Below, piece by piece: positions 46,250 through 58,215 of a stretch of 64,000 nucleotides of DNA (position 1 is its first letter; each line of letters starts with the position of its first letter). Source of the stretch: Sipunculus nudus (lineage: Eukaryota > Annelida > Sipuncula > Golfingiida > Sipunculidae); the NCBI GenBank assembly GCA_026874595.1, contig CM049306.1:80812142-80876141 (forward strand). The letters run 5' to 3'. Below the pieces are notes generated by a model. It was given only the letters and a program-made list of their open reading frames with translations, made no database searches and was not told the DNA's origin. A program made the translations under genes and the position numbers.

Positions 46250-46258
46250 GGATCATTG
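44450..46258 (+). mobile_element. 5'-truncated LINE with 15-bp target-site duplication
   Basis: The sequence ATAAATGGATCATTG occurs at 44450-44464 and again at 46244-46258 and is a piece of the surrounding minisatellite, so it is the target-site duplication. The 1.78-kb insert (44465-46243) starts inside the reverse-transcriptase region, has the LINE C-terminal part, a ~350-bp 3' UTR and ends AATAAAGA followed by (TA)n. Removing one duplication copy and the insert restores a normal minisatellite unit. This proves retroposition and 5' truncation. Confidence 0.92.
44465..45852 (+). pseudogene. LINE reverse transcriptase, C-terminal part, 5'-truncated and frameshifted
   Basis: The first frame (to 44810) contains RT motif B-like GVRQGCMISRLLF, the catalytic FADD box (variant of YADD) and GMKLNVDKTKVVVF. 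A shift at a run of six G (about 44788-44793) moves the reading into the next frame, which continues KGRKLEVVNSYRYLGGVFTS, LSYGSELWG, CKYVLGINSSS and ends in a Cys/His region (CCKFC, EDEFHFVIKCP) before the stop at 45852. The N-terminal RT motifs and endonuclease are missing, so it cannot be active. It is a non-LTR element, probably of the CR1/L2/jockey side; subfamily not determined. Confidence 0.9.
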
Positions 46259-46610
46259 CCTGGAAAGAATTTCGATCAAGGGTGATTAAATGGTTCATAA
46301 AGGAACATTTGTGCGTGATGATGAATTCGTGTTTCCGGGATGGGCAAATATGGCTCATTGGCTGGAAAGAATTTCGATGAAGGGGGATTAAATGGCCGGT
46401 AAAGGTTCATTTGTGCGTGATGATGAACTTGTGAATCCCGGATGGGTATAAATAGCTTATCGGCTGGAAAGAATTTCGATGAAGGGGGATTAAATGGCCG
46501 ATAAAGGTACAATTGTGCGTGATGATGAATTTGTGTATCCCGGATGGGTACAAACGGGTCATTGGCTGGAAAGAATTTCGATGAAGGGGGCCTAAATGGC
46601 CATAATAGCA
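46244..46610. repeat. ~102-bp minisatellite, right part
   Basis: Anchor CTGGAAAGAATTTCGAT recurs near 46260, 46362, 46464 and 46566, about 102 bp apart. Units carry GTGCGTGATGATGAA and GGGATTAAATGGCC. Three open frames through it are mere by-products. Confidence 0.93.
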
Positions 46611-46862
46611 TTTGTTTCTAGATGTTGAATCTATACGTGGAATTTCGCGACGGCAGATCAGTCTACCTGGAATTGGTGTCCAGGCCTGAGTAAAAGACAT
46701 GCGTTTCCCAGATCATAACACGTCGATCTCAGGTGTTCAGTTTGATCTCAGGTGCTCAGTGAAAACCATATGGGCGAGACAAACTACAGGTAGGTGTCAC
46801 GTACCTTTATGGTTACTTAACAGGGAGATGTGTTAAAGACTAGAGAGAGTATTGTTGTACAT

Positions 46863-46866
<4 letters not shown>

Positions 46867-46938
<72 letters not shown>

Positions 46939-47085
46939 GAGAGATACAAGAAAAGCAAAACCAGTTAATTGTATAGCAAAACGGAACATGAATACACAAA
47001 ACAATCGGTCCCCTGCCGATGGGAAAGATATCCATGACCTTCCGATTGCCAGTGGTCTGCTCTAACCACTGAGCAACAACAGATC
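46867..47085 (-). mobile_element. tRNA-derived SINE with (TA)n tail, minus strand
   Basis: On the minus strand the head reads TGCTCAGTGGTTAGAGCAG (box A), then AATCGGAAGGTCATGG, and TGTGTATTCATGTTC before a (TA)n tail (46867-46934). It is the inverted partner of the copy at 47161. The box-B region is degraded. Confidence 0.7.
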
Positions 47086-47160
47086 CCCGTTCCCTCTATG
47101 TATTTGCACACTTAAATTTTACAGAATCCTGCGATGTGACGTCACAGTAGTGAAGTCAGA

Positions 47161-47253
47161 GTGCTAGAGAGGTTAGAGCAGTCGACCGTCAATCGGAGGG
47201 TCATGGGTTCGGTTCCCGTCAGCAGTGGAATGACTTTTCTGTGTATTCATGTT

Positions 47254-47316
<63 letters not shown>
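47161..47316 (+). mobile_element. tRNA-derived SINE with (TA)n tail, plus strand
   Basis: Head GTGCTAGAGAGGTTAGAGCAG (box A), AATCGGAGGGTCATGGGTTC and GGTTCGGTTCCCG (box B), then TGTGTATTCATGTTC and (TA)n to 47316. It shares blocks in the same order with the minus-strand copy 75 bp upstream, so the two lie head to head. Confidence 0.75.
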
Positions 47317-47319
<3 letters not shown>

Positions 47320-48100
47320 CTTAAGTATATTGAACAGAAAATTATGAAACCACGTATATCCAACACAATAAAATGCGTTATATATAGGGCCATGTTACAT
47401 AAGAAAAAGCACCAAACGTTTTGTTGTACTCTTTCGTCCAAGGACAAACCCTAAAAGACTTGTAACGACTCGTCACATGCATCTACCAGAGAGAGAGAGA
47501 AAATGTAACAATGACAGGGAACAAAGCATATCAGTTCCAGCTGGCAAATGTCCGCCAGTAACGGCGTTTGTCACGCAGGTGATCGTTGGTGTTTTTGTTC
47601 ACGGAACTGCTCCGTTGCTCCGCTTGTCAAGAAATATTCATGGTTATATCTGTAACGTATTCCGTGTAACTACGTCGCTCGTACATGATAGCATTGTATA
47701 GGAACAGCTGCATGCCCTGTAACGAGAAATACAGTACATGCCATACACATGTAGATAACTCCATGATGTAACAGTCTAAGCTGGGAGGCACATGTGCGTG
47801 TGTAATAAGAACATACGAGATAAATATATGTCATGGCCACTACGTTTATAGAAGAATGGTATAAAGATAATGTTATATCGTTTTAGAATGACAAAACGAA
47901 CAAAATATTTTTTATATTGGCTTTTTAAACATATCCTGATTTTGCAAATTTTATAAACATGAAAGTTATTTTACTGCAATGAAAATGACCATGTTTGCAA
48001 TACAAAACAACAAAAAACAACTATTTTGAATGGTCCTTAAATATTTTATCTTTAAGATTTATGTATGAACAAGAGTCATACAGGATCGATCTCTACTCAT
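47317..48100. other. Intergenic sequence, nothing recognised
   Basis: Short open frames here lack codon bias, splice context or motifs. Confidence 0.45.
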
Positions 48101-48164
48101 ATTGATACCATGTGTCTGGAGGTCTTTTTCAATAGCTTGGGGCACACATTACCTGGATCATGAA

Positions 48165-49290
48165 CCCAGGTGTAGATCAGAGCCCCGTCGGTCGGGTGGG
48201 CGAGGACCGTACGTGTTGTTGAAAACGTATGTGGTGATCATTGTCAACAAAGTCCCTTCCTTGGGGTCAGACACTCGCCATAACTGCATGTTATTTACAT
48301 AGGCTACACTTTAATAGCAATATCATAAGTGTACATATCCTGTTTACGTCCCACCATAGCCCATCCTTTTTATTTGCATACATGACACATATACATGTAT
48401 ATGTATTACATAGACAAGATGCAACATAAATATACATATATCATTGTGTTGACTTGACAGTAAAAGACAAACACATAAGTGAAATTATATTTTCACATAT
48501 GAGTAATTGCATGCATATCTCCACCGAATCCAATTCTAAAGGTTTCAACTAGCAAATATGTTTAAAACTGAAATTAAATTTATAATTGCAAGACACTTTT
48601 CCATGTATTTATGAATCTTTTCTCTTAAAGACAGATTTTGCTCGCAAAGAACTTTTCAGTTTCATATATAATTTTATATAATTTAAAATATCTGCCCTAT
48701 AAACATTTTCTTCTGCGAACCGTAATTTATATATTGAATATTTTATTATTCCATATGTTCATGGATCATTTCTTAAAGACAGAGATTCTGCTCGCTAAGA
48801 ACTTTTCAGTTTCCTATATATTTTTTATATCATTTAAATTATCTGCCCAATAAACGTTTTGTTTTCGAGACGTCATTTATATATTGAAATTTTATCATTT
48901 CCATGTGTTTACGAATCTTTTCTAAAGACAGAGATTTTGCTGGCTAAGAAAATGATTAGATTTAAATTTTCATAATGGGCCTTTATTTGGCATTATTTTG
49001 ATACTAAAGAGAGACGTTTTAAACAATAAGATTGCTAAGCGAAAAGGTTAAGATTTATTTTGATGTCATGATTGATACAATTTGTTACTTTTGAAAATAT
49101 GCTTGGGTTTTCTGAAGAAATAGCATTCGGCGCAGAACATCTCGATCTGAAACAGGACATTAAGAGTATTAGGATCCCCGTCGAGTATTCAATGATCGGA
49201 ACGTGTTGTTGCATACATATTTGATGATAATTGTGTACCTGCCTGGCTCCAGTGGGGTCAGGCACTCGCCCTACATGCCTGTTATTTACT
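48165..49290. repeat. Diverged duplicate blocks flanking a 150-bp tandem repeat
   Basis: The block CGTGTTGTTG...GGGGTCAG.CACTCGCC....TGC.TGTTATTTAC.TA...TACACT occurs at about 48210-48312 and again at about 49202-49308 with roughly two-thirds identity. On the minus strand the first copy can be read as a short exon-like frame followed by a GTAATG donor; the second has decayed. Between them, 48592-48960, lie three copies of a ~150-bp unit (anchor GCTCGCAAAGAACTTTTCAG near 48640, 48790 and 48939). Confidence 0.55.
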
Positions 49291-49308
49291 TACACTATAC
49301 ATTACACT

Positions 49309-50033
49309 TACCTGTGCCCGCCAGACACATGACATCAACTAACCCATTATTCCGCAAACATCCGGGTAAAGTAAGATCTGGTTTCACTGGAAAATACTTC
49401 ATACATGTCATTGAATACGTATACCCTATTGACCTTTTCGTGATAACAATATCATAAGTGTTATCTAAAACTACTTAACATTCTTAGGTTTATAGAGAGT
49501 GTCTCTTTATTTAAACAACAACATCGTTTATGATGGCCAAGAGCATTCCTTCATGCGAAGTGTAAACACCTCAAGCTGCTATACTAAGTGTATACCTGAC
49601 GTTTTCATGTTTATATAGTTAATGTAATCCTTAACATTCTTAGTATCGTCAAACAACTTTTCTTCAATTCTAGGTAAATGATTCTTTTTTTGATACATTA
49701 ATACATTGCCCCGGTGAAGGGTAGGAAAAAGCGATTCTCTTGCTTTGACATGGATCTAATATAAGGATTTATTATCGTGTACAATTATTGTACAAAGGAC
49801 GCATTCAACCTTGCAGTTAAACTCGGGAACAACAGACTTGTCTAATTCTCTTAAATCTGAGCTGAGTGGTGACAATCATTCAGCTAGCAGTGACAAGTAC
49901 AATACGCGTCCTGTTTTTCATTATACTCCATATATACCAGCAGTAAACAGTCATAGCTTATTTTTCTGATCGAAGGCATGGTAATTTTATAGATATAAAT
50001 ATAAATTTGCAATCGCGAAAAGATTGCAAGAAC
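49309..50033. other. Intergenic sequence, nothing recognised
   Basis: AT-rich, with no gene, RNA or repeat structure that I can support. Confidence 0.45.
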
Positions 50034-50052
50034 CCCCCCCCCCCCCCCTCCC
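50034..50052. repeat. Poly(C) tract
   Basis: About 15 C then TCCC. A poly(G) run lies 3.1 kb downstream at about 53108-53121, beyond the composite repeat region. Confidence 0.9.
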
Positions 50053-50421
50053 GTTTTTCCCGCAACTGAACGATAAACACTATTTGCCTCTGTTGTATTT
50101 AATTGCGATGCAGATCTCAAAACAGCAGATAATCTGTAGTTGCTCTAAATCTGCTCTCCAAACTTAAGAAAATATTATAAGTCGCTATGGGCACTATCTA
50201 AAAGCAGCAGTGTGTGAGCATCTGCTGAAAATCTGCTCTCTGGTACATACTGGTGCATCTTTAAGCAGCTGACAAACAACATAAGTTTAATTAGGTGGCG
50301 GTAACCGCCTCAAATTCTTTAAATGCTGACTTATTAGAAAATACAATTCTTAGTCTAAGTATTTGCATCTGCAGTATTCCATTTCCGTTTTGAACTAGGT
50401 GACAGGGCGGTAGCGCTCGCT

Positions 50422-52546
50422 TTTTTAGCTCAGCTGACTATAAGTCATCTGAGCTATAGTCGTGGTCCATTGTCCGTCATCCGTCCGTCTGTCCGTCCGT
50501 CCGTCCGTCCGTCCGTAGATGTGGCACGTTTTGAAACCGTAAGACCTAGGAATCCAAAATTCGGCATAGTGTTAGATGTCCCCAAGATCTCCTACCAAGC
50601 CGAAAACTGGGTCTTTGCGACTTTGTTCCTTTGAGAAATTAAGGAAAACCCTCAATTGTTTATTAAAAACCTATTTTCACGCTTCAGGGCTGCCTAATAT
50701 CAAAACCACTCATCTGTTTTCCTCATAGTTACCATAAATATTCCTCTATATAGTTCCTATGTACATGCCTGAAATTATGTCTGTATTATATAATTTAAAA
50801 AAGTTATGGGCCAGAACATAATGCATTTTGAAAAAAAATCAGGAAACATATTTGATCACTTAACACAAAACACGTTAAAGATATGGACTTTCTTTCAAGT
50901 AATATAACTTTAATTAATCAAAATTAAATTGTATACCCAAAATTAGATCAAAATCTTTTAAATTTTTAAAAATATTAACAAAAATAAAAAATTGGTACCT
51001 TAAATTTTGCCTAACTTTGACCATGGCACGTTTTTTTCCTGTAAGTGCTGTGGATTTAATTTTTTTTTTGTCAGGGATGTAACATTATTTAATCAAGATT
51101 CAACTGAATACCCAAAATTAGTTCTGAATTTTTTAAAATTTTATAAGTTATTCGTATAAATATAAAATTAGTACCTTAAATTTTGCCTAATTTTGACCAT
51201 TTCTTGTGAGCTCTGTTTATATAATTTTCATATCATGCACACATAAGGATTTCAGCTTTTTAGTTTAGAAAGCTGAAAGAAATTGACAAAAAATTGTAGC
51301 TTTTATTAATGTTTTTATGAGACCATATCAGACCTTGGCTCTCTCCAGCCACGCTTGAGTCACCTGTATGTTGACCTTGTTGAACTTTCAGCAAATTATG
51401 CACGCTTGATTCGAGGCATATACTGGGGCAGCCAGGCAGCTTATGGCCAGCCACAGTTGATCCAGGTGTCCAACCCAACTCATCTAGTAGTTTTAACCAA
51501 CAACATAACAATAAACAATAAATTAATCAATTTTTACTGGTTTTTAATAACAAATTAAAGAAAAATAGAAAAGGAATTTGTTAGTTTATAATGATAGGGA
51601 ATAAACTTGCAGTTACTGATGATATAAGAATCTTGTATCGATGGATAGAATGTCACGTATTCCAAATAACACCATGCAGTCACCTATGGCATTTTTCAGT
51701 TCAATTTTAATAATAAAAAAGTAAATCATATTATTCATTACTAATCATTAGGGATCATATGAAGGAAATTAATGATAGACAAAGATGCAATTGATATTAT
51801 TAATCTAGATTCCTACTATGTCTAGTGTGTACATTGATGTGAAATTAGTCCAAAATGAATATATTACATTTATTTTTTTAAATATAAATAAAAGCCATAA
51901 AACCAGGTACTTATGATCATTATTTAAATGTGTGAATTTTGTACATTCTGGATTCTCAACACCATTGTTTGGTGAAAACTGAATAAATACCAGACATGGT
52001 GGGAATACTTTGCAATTGTATTTAAATACGAATATGAATATGTACTCCATTATAAAATTTCTTGCATATAAAATGGGAATTCAGGTAAAAATGAAAGTAT
52101 ATGAATACCAGTGCAAATACTTTCCAAATGTATTCATGAATGCATTCATGAATATATTCTTTAATATTATTTTAATAATCATTTCAGTTATATTTCATTT
52201 TAAAAATCATACGATTCTCTTATTATTTTTAATAAAAATTATATCTGGGACAATATTTGTAATTTTTTTAATAAATAGTTAAACTTTTATATTATATGTT
52301 CTGCTTATAAGTTATATGGCCAAGTCAAAATCTGTGTGACAATAGTACTCCATTAGTTAATAAAATAAATGAAATCAATCCTCTTCCCTGTCTCCAAAGG
52401 TACTATCAAAATCATACATAAGTTAAACAACAACAACTCATAATACAGCTTATACTTATTACCACACAAAACAGCATGTGCCTCATTTCTAAATCATATT
52501 TTTTTATCATATATAACAGCTGAGCGCCGTGACCCATAGGTCCCTT
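50422..52546. mobile_element. 2.1-kb bivalve-style dispersed repeat (GAGCTAT...CCCTTGTT type)
   Basis: It begins TTTAGCTCAGCTGACTATAA, TCTGAGCTATAGTCGTGGTC and a (GTCC)n/(CCGT)n stretch (50468-50515), and ends CAGCTGAGCGCCGTGACCC, AGGTCCCTTGTTAT. I know this pair of ends as a very common dispersed family in bivalve genomes; class unresolved, non-autonomous. The interior holds a duplicated block (about 50908-51025 and 51091-51205, sharing GTACCTTAAATTTTGCCTAA) and no significant coding frame. Confidence 0.65.
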
Positions 52547-52840
52547 GTTATTTTTTTATCCTGGTGTCAACCAGGCCCGGTGTCTACCGCACCTGCAGGT
52601 CCTAGGTCTGTAAACATCCCCGTTGCTAGGTCATAACACCGAGGAACCTCCGAAAGACGCCTTCGTTTGTGAGTGATACACGGCTGTGGGGTACAGCCTT
52701 CCCATTAAGCCTGCAGAGCGCTCACCCTGGGTTGGGCCCGACCGTGAAAATCTCACATTCCTCGGCTGAGATTTGAACTCACGACCTCCCGGCTTTTAGT
52801 CCTGCGCTCTACTCCTCAGCCACAGAAGACGGTGAGCAGA
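52547..52840 (-). mobile_element. tRNA-derived SINE, minus strand
   Basis: The minus-strand head reads TGGCTGAGGAGTAGAGCGC (box A), then CGTGAGTTCAAATCTCAGCC (box B), followed by a GC-richer ~200-bp body and a T-rich (A-rich on minus) tail abutting the preceding repeat. No coding. Confidence 0.7.
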
Positions 52841-53124
52841 AGTTGGTAAATCTGCCTTGACGGTTATTTAAGGAAAGCAGATGCTGTAGCAATATGCTGA
52901 AAAAGTGCTTATTAATATTCTCATGGCAGAGATAGAGCAGAATTGACCAGCAGATAGTAACATCTGCTGATTTGCTGCTCCCGTTGTCGGAATGGTATAA
53001 GTATGATCACAGCAGAAACACAGATGCTGCTCCAAAAGCATCATATGCTGAACTTTGGTATGGGTTGTCCCGGCAATTGTCCCGGGGGGTCGGGTTAGGG
53101 AGGGACCGGGGGGGGGGGGGGCGG

Positions 53125-54395
53125 TGATTTGTCACCAGAAAAATGTAAAGCCACTTTCATTTGGATAAAATGCTCATATTTCAGGCAAAAGTGTCTACAC
53201 GGCGAATTTGGGTTCATATGGTAGATCTAAAATCTGATCATAAACGACATCTCATTTTGATAGTCACGGTAAACTTTACAGCCCATATATTGTGCGTTGT
53301 TGTCATTCAAGCCACTTTTCTCGTCCTCAAATGAAAAGACCCTATAATTATGGGAGGAAATTGCGTTCAAAATGACCTTGGGTGACATAGTTTGTTTTCT
53401 ATTATGATAAAAAAGCTAAATCATTCATGCCAGGCTGAATTCATGAACGAATTTTATTCATGCACGATTCACTAATAAGGTAACCTGAACAACAACATAT
53501 GTTTTGGTTTAGAATGTCGTTTTTGGTGCCAAGCCTTGAGAGGCTTGTACCGTGTATGCCATATGTTTCGTGTGTATTATGTTTCATTTAGTATTTTTAT
53601 ACAATGAGCGCAAGCTGGGTGTGGAGTTCGCAGAACTGGAAGCCGTACAGTTAAACGGTCGGTGAACCGCGTACCTAAGGACCCTGACAGAGAACGTTTT
53701 ATATACTTTGGAATTTCTCAGTAAGGGCAAAAGGAATAATGATGGGAGTGTTTACTGCGAACTTCCAAATACAAGCAGTTCACATGAAGTCATAAATATG
53801 CATAAGCATATTATTCCTTGGGTATAAGTTTCACTCTTGCAAATTACTAACGATAAAAAAATGAAAGCATTACATATATATGATATATATATATATGATA
53901 AATATTCAATCCGCAGTGAACTCTTGTTAGCGGACATCCGACATAAAACACCAGCCTATGTTGTGGGCATAAACTCCCGAGAGAAAGTCTATACATGCGT
54001 TACACACTTAACATGTAGGCCTGGAGGTTTGTGTGATGCGTCTTTGTGGTCAAACTAAAGACACTTATAAATGGTAAAAATGTACAGAAATAACGGGAAT
54101 CACCCCAGATGATTTAACGTGAATTTGAGAAGTATGACAGAGGTTCAGTGTCAAGGTAGCAAAACTGGCAAAAAAAACCTATATCTAACATCAATCCATT
54201 TGTTTTAAATTCGTATTAGTACCATAAAGTGTACATAATTTTAAATCTGAAACAGTGTTCTTTCTGATGGTATACACGTTAAAGACATTTTCATTCATTT
54301 ACATTTGATAATTTCACAATTAATTTATATTTTTAATAGTACGCTATTTTGAGCACCCAGTAATAAGACACATTTTAGCGGCCTAATATATTTAT
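53125..54395. other. Intergenic sequence, nothing recognised
   Basis: No conserved coding, RNA or repeat features identified. Short frames lack support. Confidence 0.45.
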
Positions 54396-55492
54396 CTACT
54401 CGACAATATCTCAAAAGAGATGAGATTCCGTTCTTGATTGCATGAGTTGTGTTGTTAACAAACACAAACACACACAAACACCCACACTACTCGACAATAT
54501 CTCAAAAGAGTTTTTGTTTTCTTTTTCTTCTATCATGCATCTCTATCAACCTTAAAACTGAAATTTTAAATTTTGATGCAATACAAAATTTCAAATTTCA
54601 TTTTTCAACAAGAATACACAGAGTAGAATACACACACACTATTTCAAAATCATGTTAAGATTAATGAAACGTTCAAAAACATGCGTATTATTAGAAAGAA
54701 CACTGTACCAGGTTAAAAATGACATGTACTTTATAGGGTCTATAATAAATTTAAAAAAAAGTTTTGATTGATTTTTAGATATAGGGAGTTCTAACGGTTT
54801 TTGAACGGTACTTGTATAGCAGTAAATGGAAACAGTCAATATACCCTTTTTCAACCTGATAGAATTCTTTTGCTCTTTTCGCAATTCCTTTAACAATCAC
54901 TGAACAAAACTCGCTTTATCCTAAATATATAGACCACACGTAACAGTTTGATGTGAGCCTTTATTCAATATGACACCAGTACATACTAATAGGCGTGATT
55001 TTTATGACAGGCATGACCTACCTACATTATTCAAGGTTACTGAAATTTATTAGAGTATTGATTTTAATTAATATTTTACATATTTGATCATGAACAGCTA
55101 TTTAAATAATTGGTGATACAGATAATATTAGCTTTGACAGAAGAACGCGCTGTAATATATCGGCAATTGAAAAATATTTGATATGATCCCGGGATTAAAA
55201 AACAAACTGCAATTTAAGGAATGCAAGCCTCCGCCATATGGGTATTCCCTATTGTGGGATGATACCAAAACAATATTTGCATTCACGTGTTAACATAAGT
55301 GACATTATATTTGTAAATATTTTAATATCATTTGATGACATTCCTGAATCCGATTCCTTCACCAATTTCAAACCAAAACGTAATCGATTCGTCAATGGCC
55401 CATAAAAAAACCCTCAAAATTGCATGAATTTCCGTTCTTGATTGCATGAGTTGTGTTGTTAACAAACACACACAAACACCCACACACACGAA
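54396..55492. repeat. Paired copies of a TCCGTTCTTGATTGCATGAG-(CA)n repeat
   Basis: The block beginning TCCGTTCTTGATTGCATGAG and ending in AACAAACACA-type (CA)n occurs at 54426-54486 and 55430-55490. Around the first copy, CTACTCGACAATATCTCAAA is itself duplicated 89 bp apart (54397 and 54488). A weaker relative lies at about 27400 in the receptor gene (TTCCGTTCATGATTGC). Confidence 0.7.
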
Positions 55493-55845
55493 CGGGGATG
55501 AACTCATACTCTGCCGGCGGAGGCAGTTATAGATAGATTGTGGATCAGTATTGCCCTGAGACATGGGAGCAGTGATAACATATTGGAGATGTTCATTAGA
55601 TTGCTGTAGATTGGGGTTGTAATGCATATGATACTTCTAAACAAGCTTCGGGTATTTAATTTGCTGTTATATGGGGGGTTATTACCGTATATCCGATGAT
55701 TTTGTCAAACATTGACACGAGTATAACAAAAAGTAAGCACAAAGAAAACGTCACTTTAATGAAATATAGACAGATTATGTCTACTCTACTAAATAAGTTA
55801 CGTGTAAACAGCCTAACATAATAACGTGAAGATGTTGATTTGAGA

Positions 55846-55847
<2 letters not shown>

Positions 55848-55894
<47 letters not shown>
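55848..55894. repeat. (TA)n microsatellite
   Basis: About 23 TA units in intergenic DNA. Confidence 0.96.
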
Positions 55895-55898
<4 letters not shown>

Positions 55899-56419
55899 AA
55901 GTATAAAAAGAACGTTTCCTTGGGAAAAAAGTGTATTCCTTAAAAAAAATACATAGTGGCAGAACAGAGATAAGACTTCAGGCAAATTTTTGAAGATGAA
56001 CTCTATAAATCTGGCTTTAGCAAAGGTATGCGCTCTAAGAGGACCAAGTTGTTTTAAGTGTATTGATTGAGGTCTCGCGTGATTTTCATGGAGGTGGTTT
56101 TTTATTACTGTGGAACGAGGAAGTTACTTACAGGCGAGCGTGTGATCAGCCACGCCTGTACTTATACATACATTTGCTGATTACTTTGATTTATATCCAC
56201 CCGTATTCTCAAGAATACTTGTTAGAGCTTATACCACCCTGAGACACCGAGGGATCTAGGTATTTTTACCAGGTGACCCGATTCCGTTCTTTATGCACTT
56301 TTAGATCCGACATGTAAAGTAGCCAGTATTTTTTTTTTCTTGTACGCACTCTGAACCTTAAATTGCGCAGTATGAGGCTCTGATAATACCCCAATACGTT
56401 AAGTCTATATAGCTTTCTA

Positions 56420-56640
56420 CATATCTCTTTGACAGCCGTGAATTTTTTTCTCTATGATATCCCTGAACATTTCTGTTTACATTTCATTTTGACCGCCATG
56501 GTATTCAATTTAGACAGGCGTGTACATTTCTCTTTGACAGCCATGTATATTTCTCTATGGTATCCTTGTATATTTCTCTTTACAAGTCAGTTTGACCGCC
56601 ATGACATTCCATTTTAGAAAGGCGTAAATTCCATTTTGAC
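56420..56640. repeat. ~105-bp tandem repeat, two copies
   Basis: TCTCTTTGACAGCC recurs at about 56424 and 56529, each followed by TTTCTCTATG.TATCC, TTTGACCGCCATG and TT.AGA.AGGCGT. Copies are diverged. Confidence 0.75.
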
Positions 56641-58215
56641 GGCCGTAATATCTGCACTTGTGTATAATTCCCTTGAACCCAAAGAGTAGTTTTCTTTAAA
56701 AAAAACGTTATTTCTGTCTGTGAAAGAAGTGTTATTGGCAAAGGTTATCCAATTATTTTGTTAAAAATTTTTCACAAGAATTGATATTCCATCAACAAAT
56801 TAGCAATTTAATAGGAGCATAAATCAGTCTGAATTAAAAATATAATATGCCAGTAAAATGCAATGGCTCACATGCATGAGACAAATCTGTTATAAATCTG
56901 CTTGATACGAAGTGACCTTTTGGCCGTTTGTTAACTGTTTAAGGAACCAGAGATGCATATATTCTTATTTAGAATTAATATTGTATTTATGAAATCAATT
57001 ATACTACCGATCTGCATTGAATTGCCATGTTGCCAGATCAAATTGTTATATTCCCACACAAAAGAGACAATGCTGCAGTGATTAGTTTAACAAAATATCC
57101 AGGTGAATTTAACCAAGTAAACCGACATGGAATTTTGTTCCTACATGTATGACAGTTCATACTCTCGCACGTAAATAATAACAAATCATAAACTATGATT
57201 AAAACAGTAGATATAATGTGATACGTAGGAGCTCCCTTTCCAATAGCTCTGTGATAAAAAATCTAATAGAACGAAAAACAATCTAACATGAATTATATTT
57301 GAAAGCATATTTCTAATGTTTCACTAGGATAACAAGATTTATTTAATGTTCGAAACATTTCGAGATCACCCTAGGTATTAATCAGACCACTTTCTCCAGT
57401 ACGGAAAAGCCGTGACGCATAAGTAAATCTCGACTCTTAATAACTCTTAACAAGGAGCGTCATTAAATGTGAATGACACTCCAGTTCCAGAGAAAAGTGT
57501 ACGTGTTCGGGGAGTATAATAATTGTGGTTTCAGAGATCGCTTTTATCTGGTCGTAAACATTTATTTAGGGCGTTGTTGATAAGCCCATTAAGTACACAG
57601 TAGTAAAAGCGTTAATACTCAGGTTGTAATTTGGTGCATCCTCATTCCCGGCCGGTTTATACACCCACGCATGAGGATCCGTTAATCAATGCGCGGTCTC
57701 CATTGACACGACTACTGATACGGACGGCTGTATGACTAGAGGCATAGTTCACACACACACACACACCGAACACACATATATATGTATACTTAATAATTAG
57801 CTGTGATAACAGTTTGTCTCCAGACTGATTGTCCATATGTTCGCTGCATCGTTTGCTTTTTATATAATAATAAAATATTTTGTCAATTATTCATATCTGA
57901 GTGCTAGGTTCTCTGGTATATGACCGTTGTTTCATCCAGGGAATGTCGTAACGGCGAAGTGGAGGGTAGGAACCCTGCAGGAAGAGTTCTTATAATTGTT
58001 CAGTTCTGTGTCTGTGTTCGTAACTGTATCCTTGAACAGGTGGTTTCGCAACTTATAAGTTTTCACTTAGATATACCTTCAGTGGAGGTCAGTGTTAGAG
58101 GTATCACTCACTAGTAATGCTGAATACGAATAATGGCTTTTCATGGTTGCTAGCTATATAACTTCTTCATGACTGTGATTGACCTATACGCTAGAGTTAA
58201 ATCTGTCATCCCTAG
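56641..58215. other. Intergenic sequence, nothing recognised
   Basis: Contains a short (CA)n (57749-57766) and no supportable gene. Confidence 0.45.

Noticed and set aside
44284-46610. CRISPR array
   Set aside because: The ~102-bp units are contiguous tandem repeats without spacers, in a eukaryotic genome.
47161-47230. A functional tRNA gene
   Set aside because: Box A and B are visible but the acceptor and anticodon stems do not close, and the sequence continues into a SINE body with (TA)n tail.
52010-52282. 90-codon hydrophobic frame as a membrane protein
   Set aside because: Low-complexity Ile/Phe/Asn-rich translation of AT-rich DNA inside the 2.1-kb dispersed repeat.
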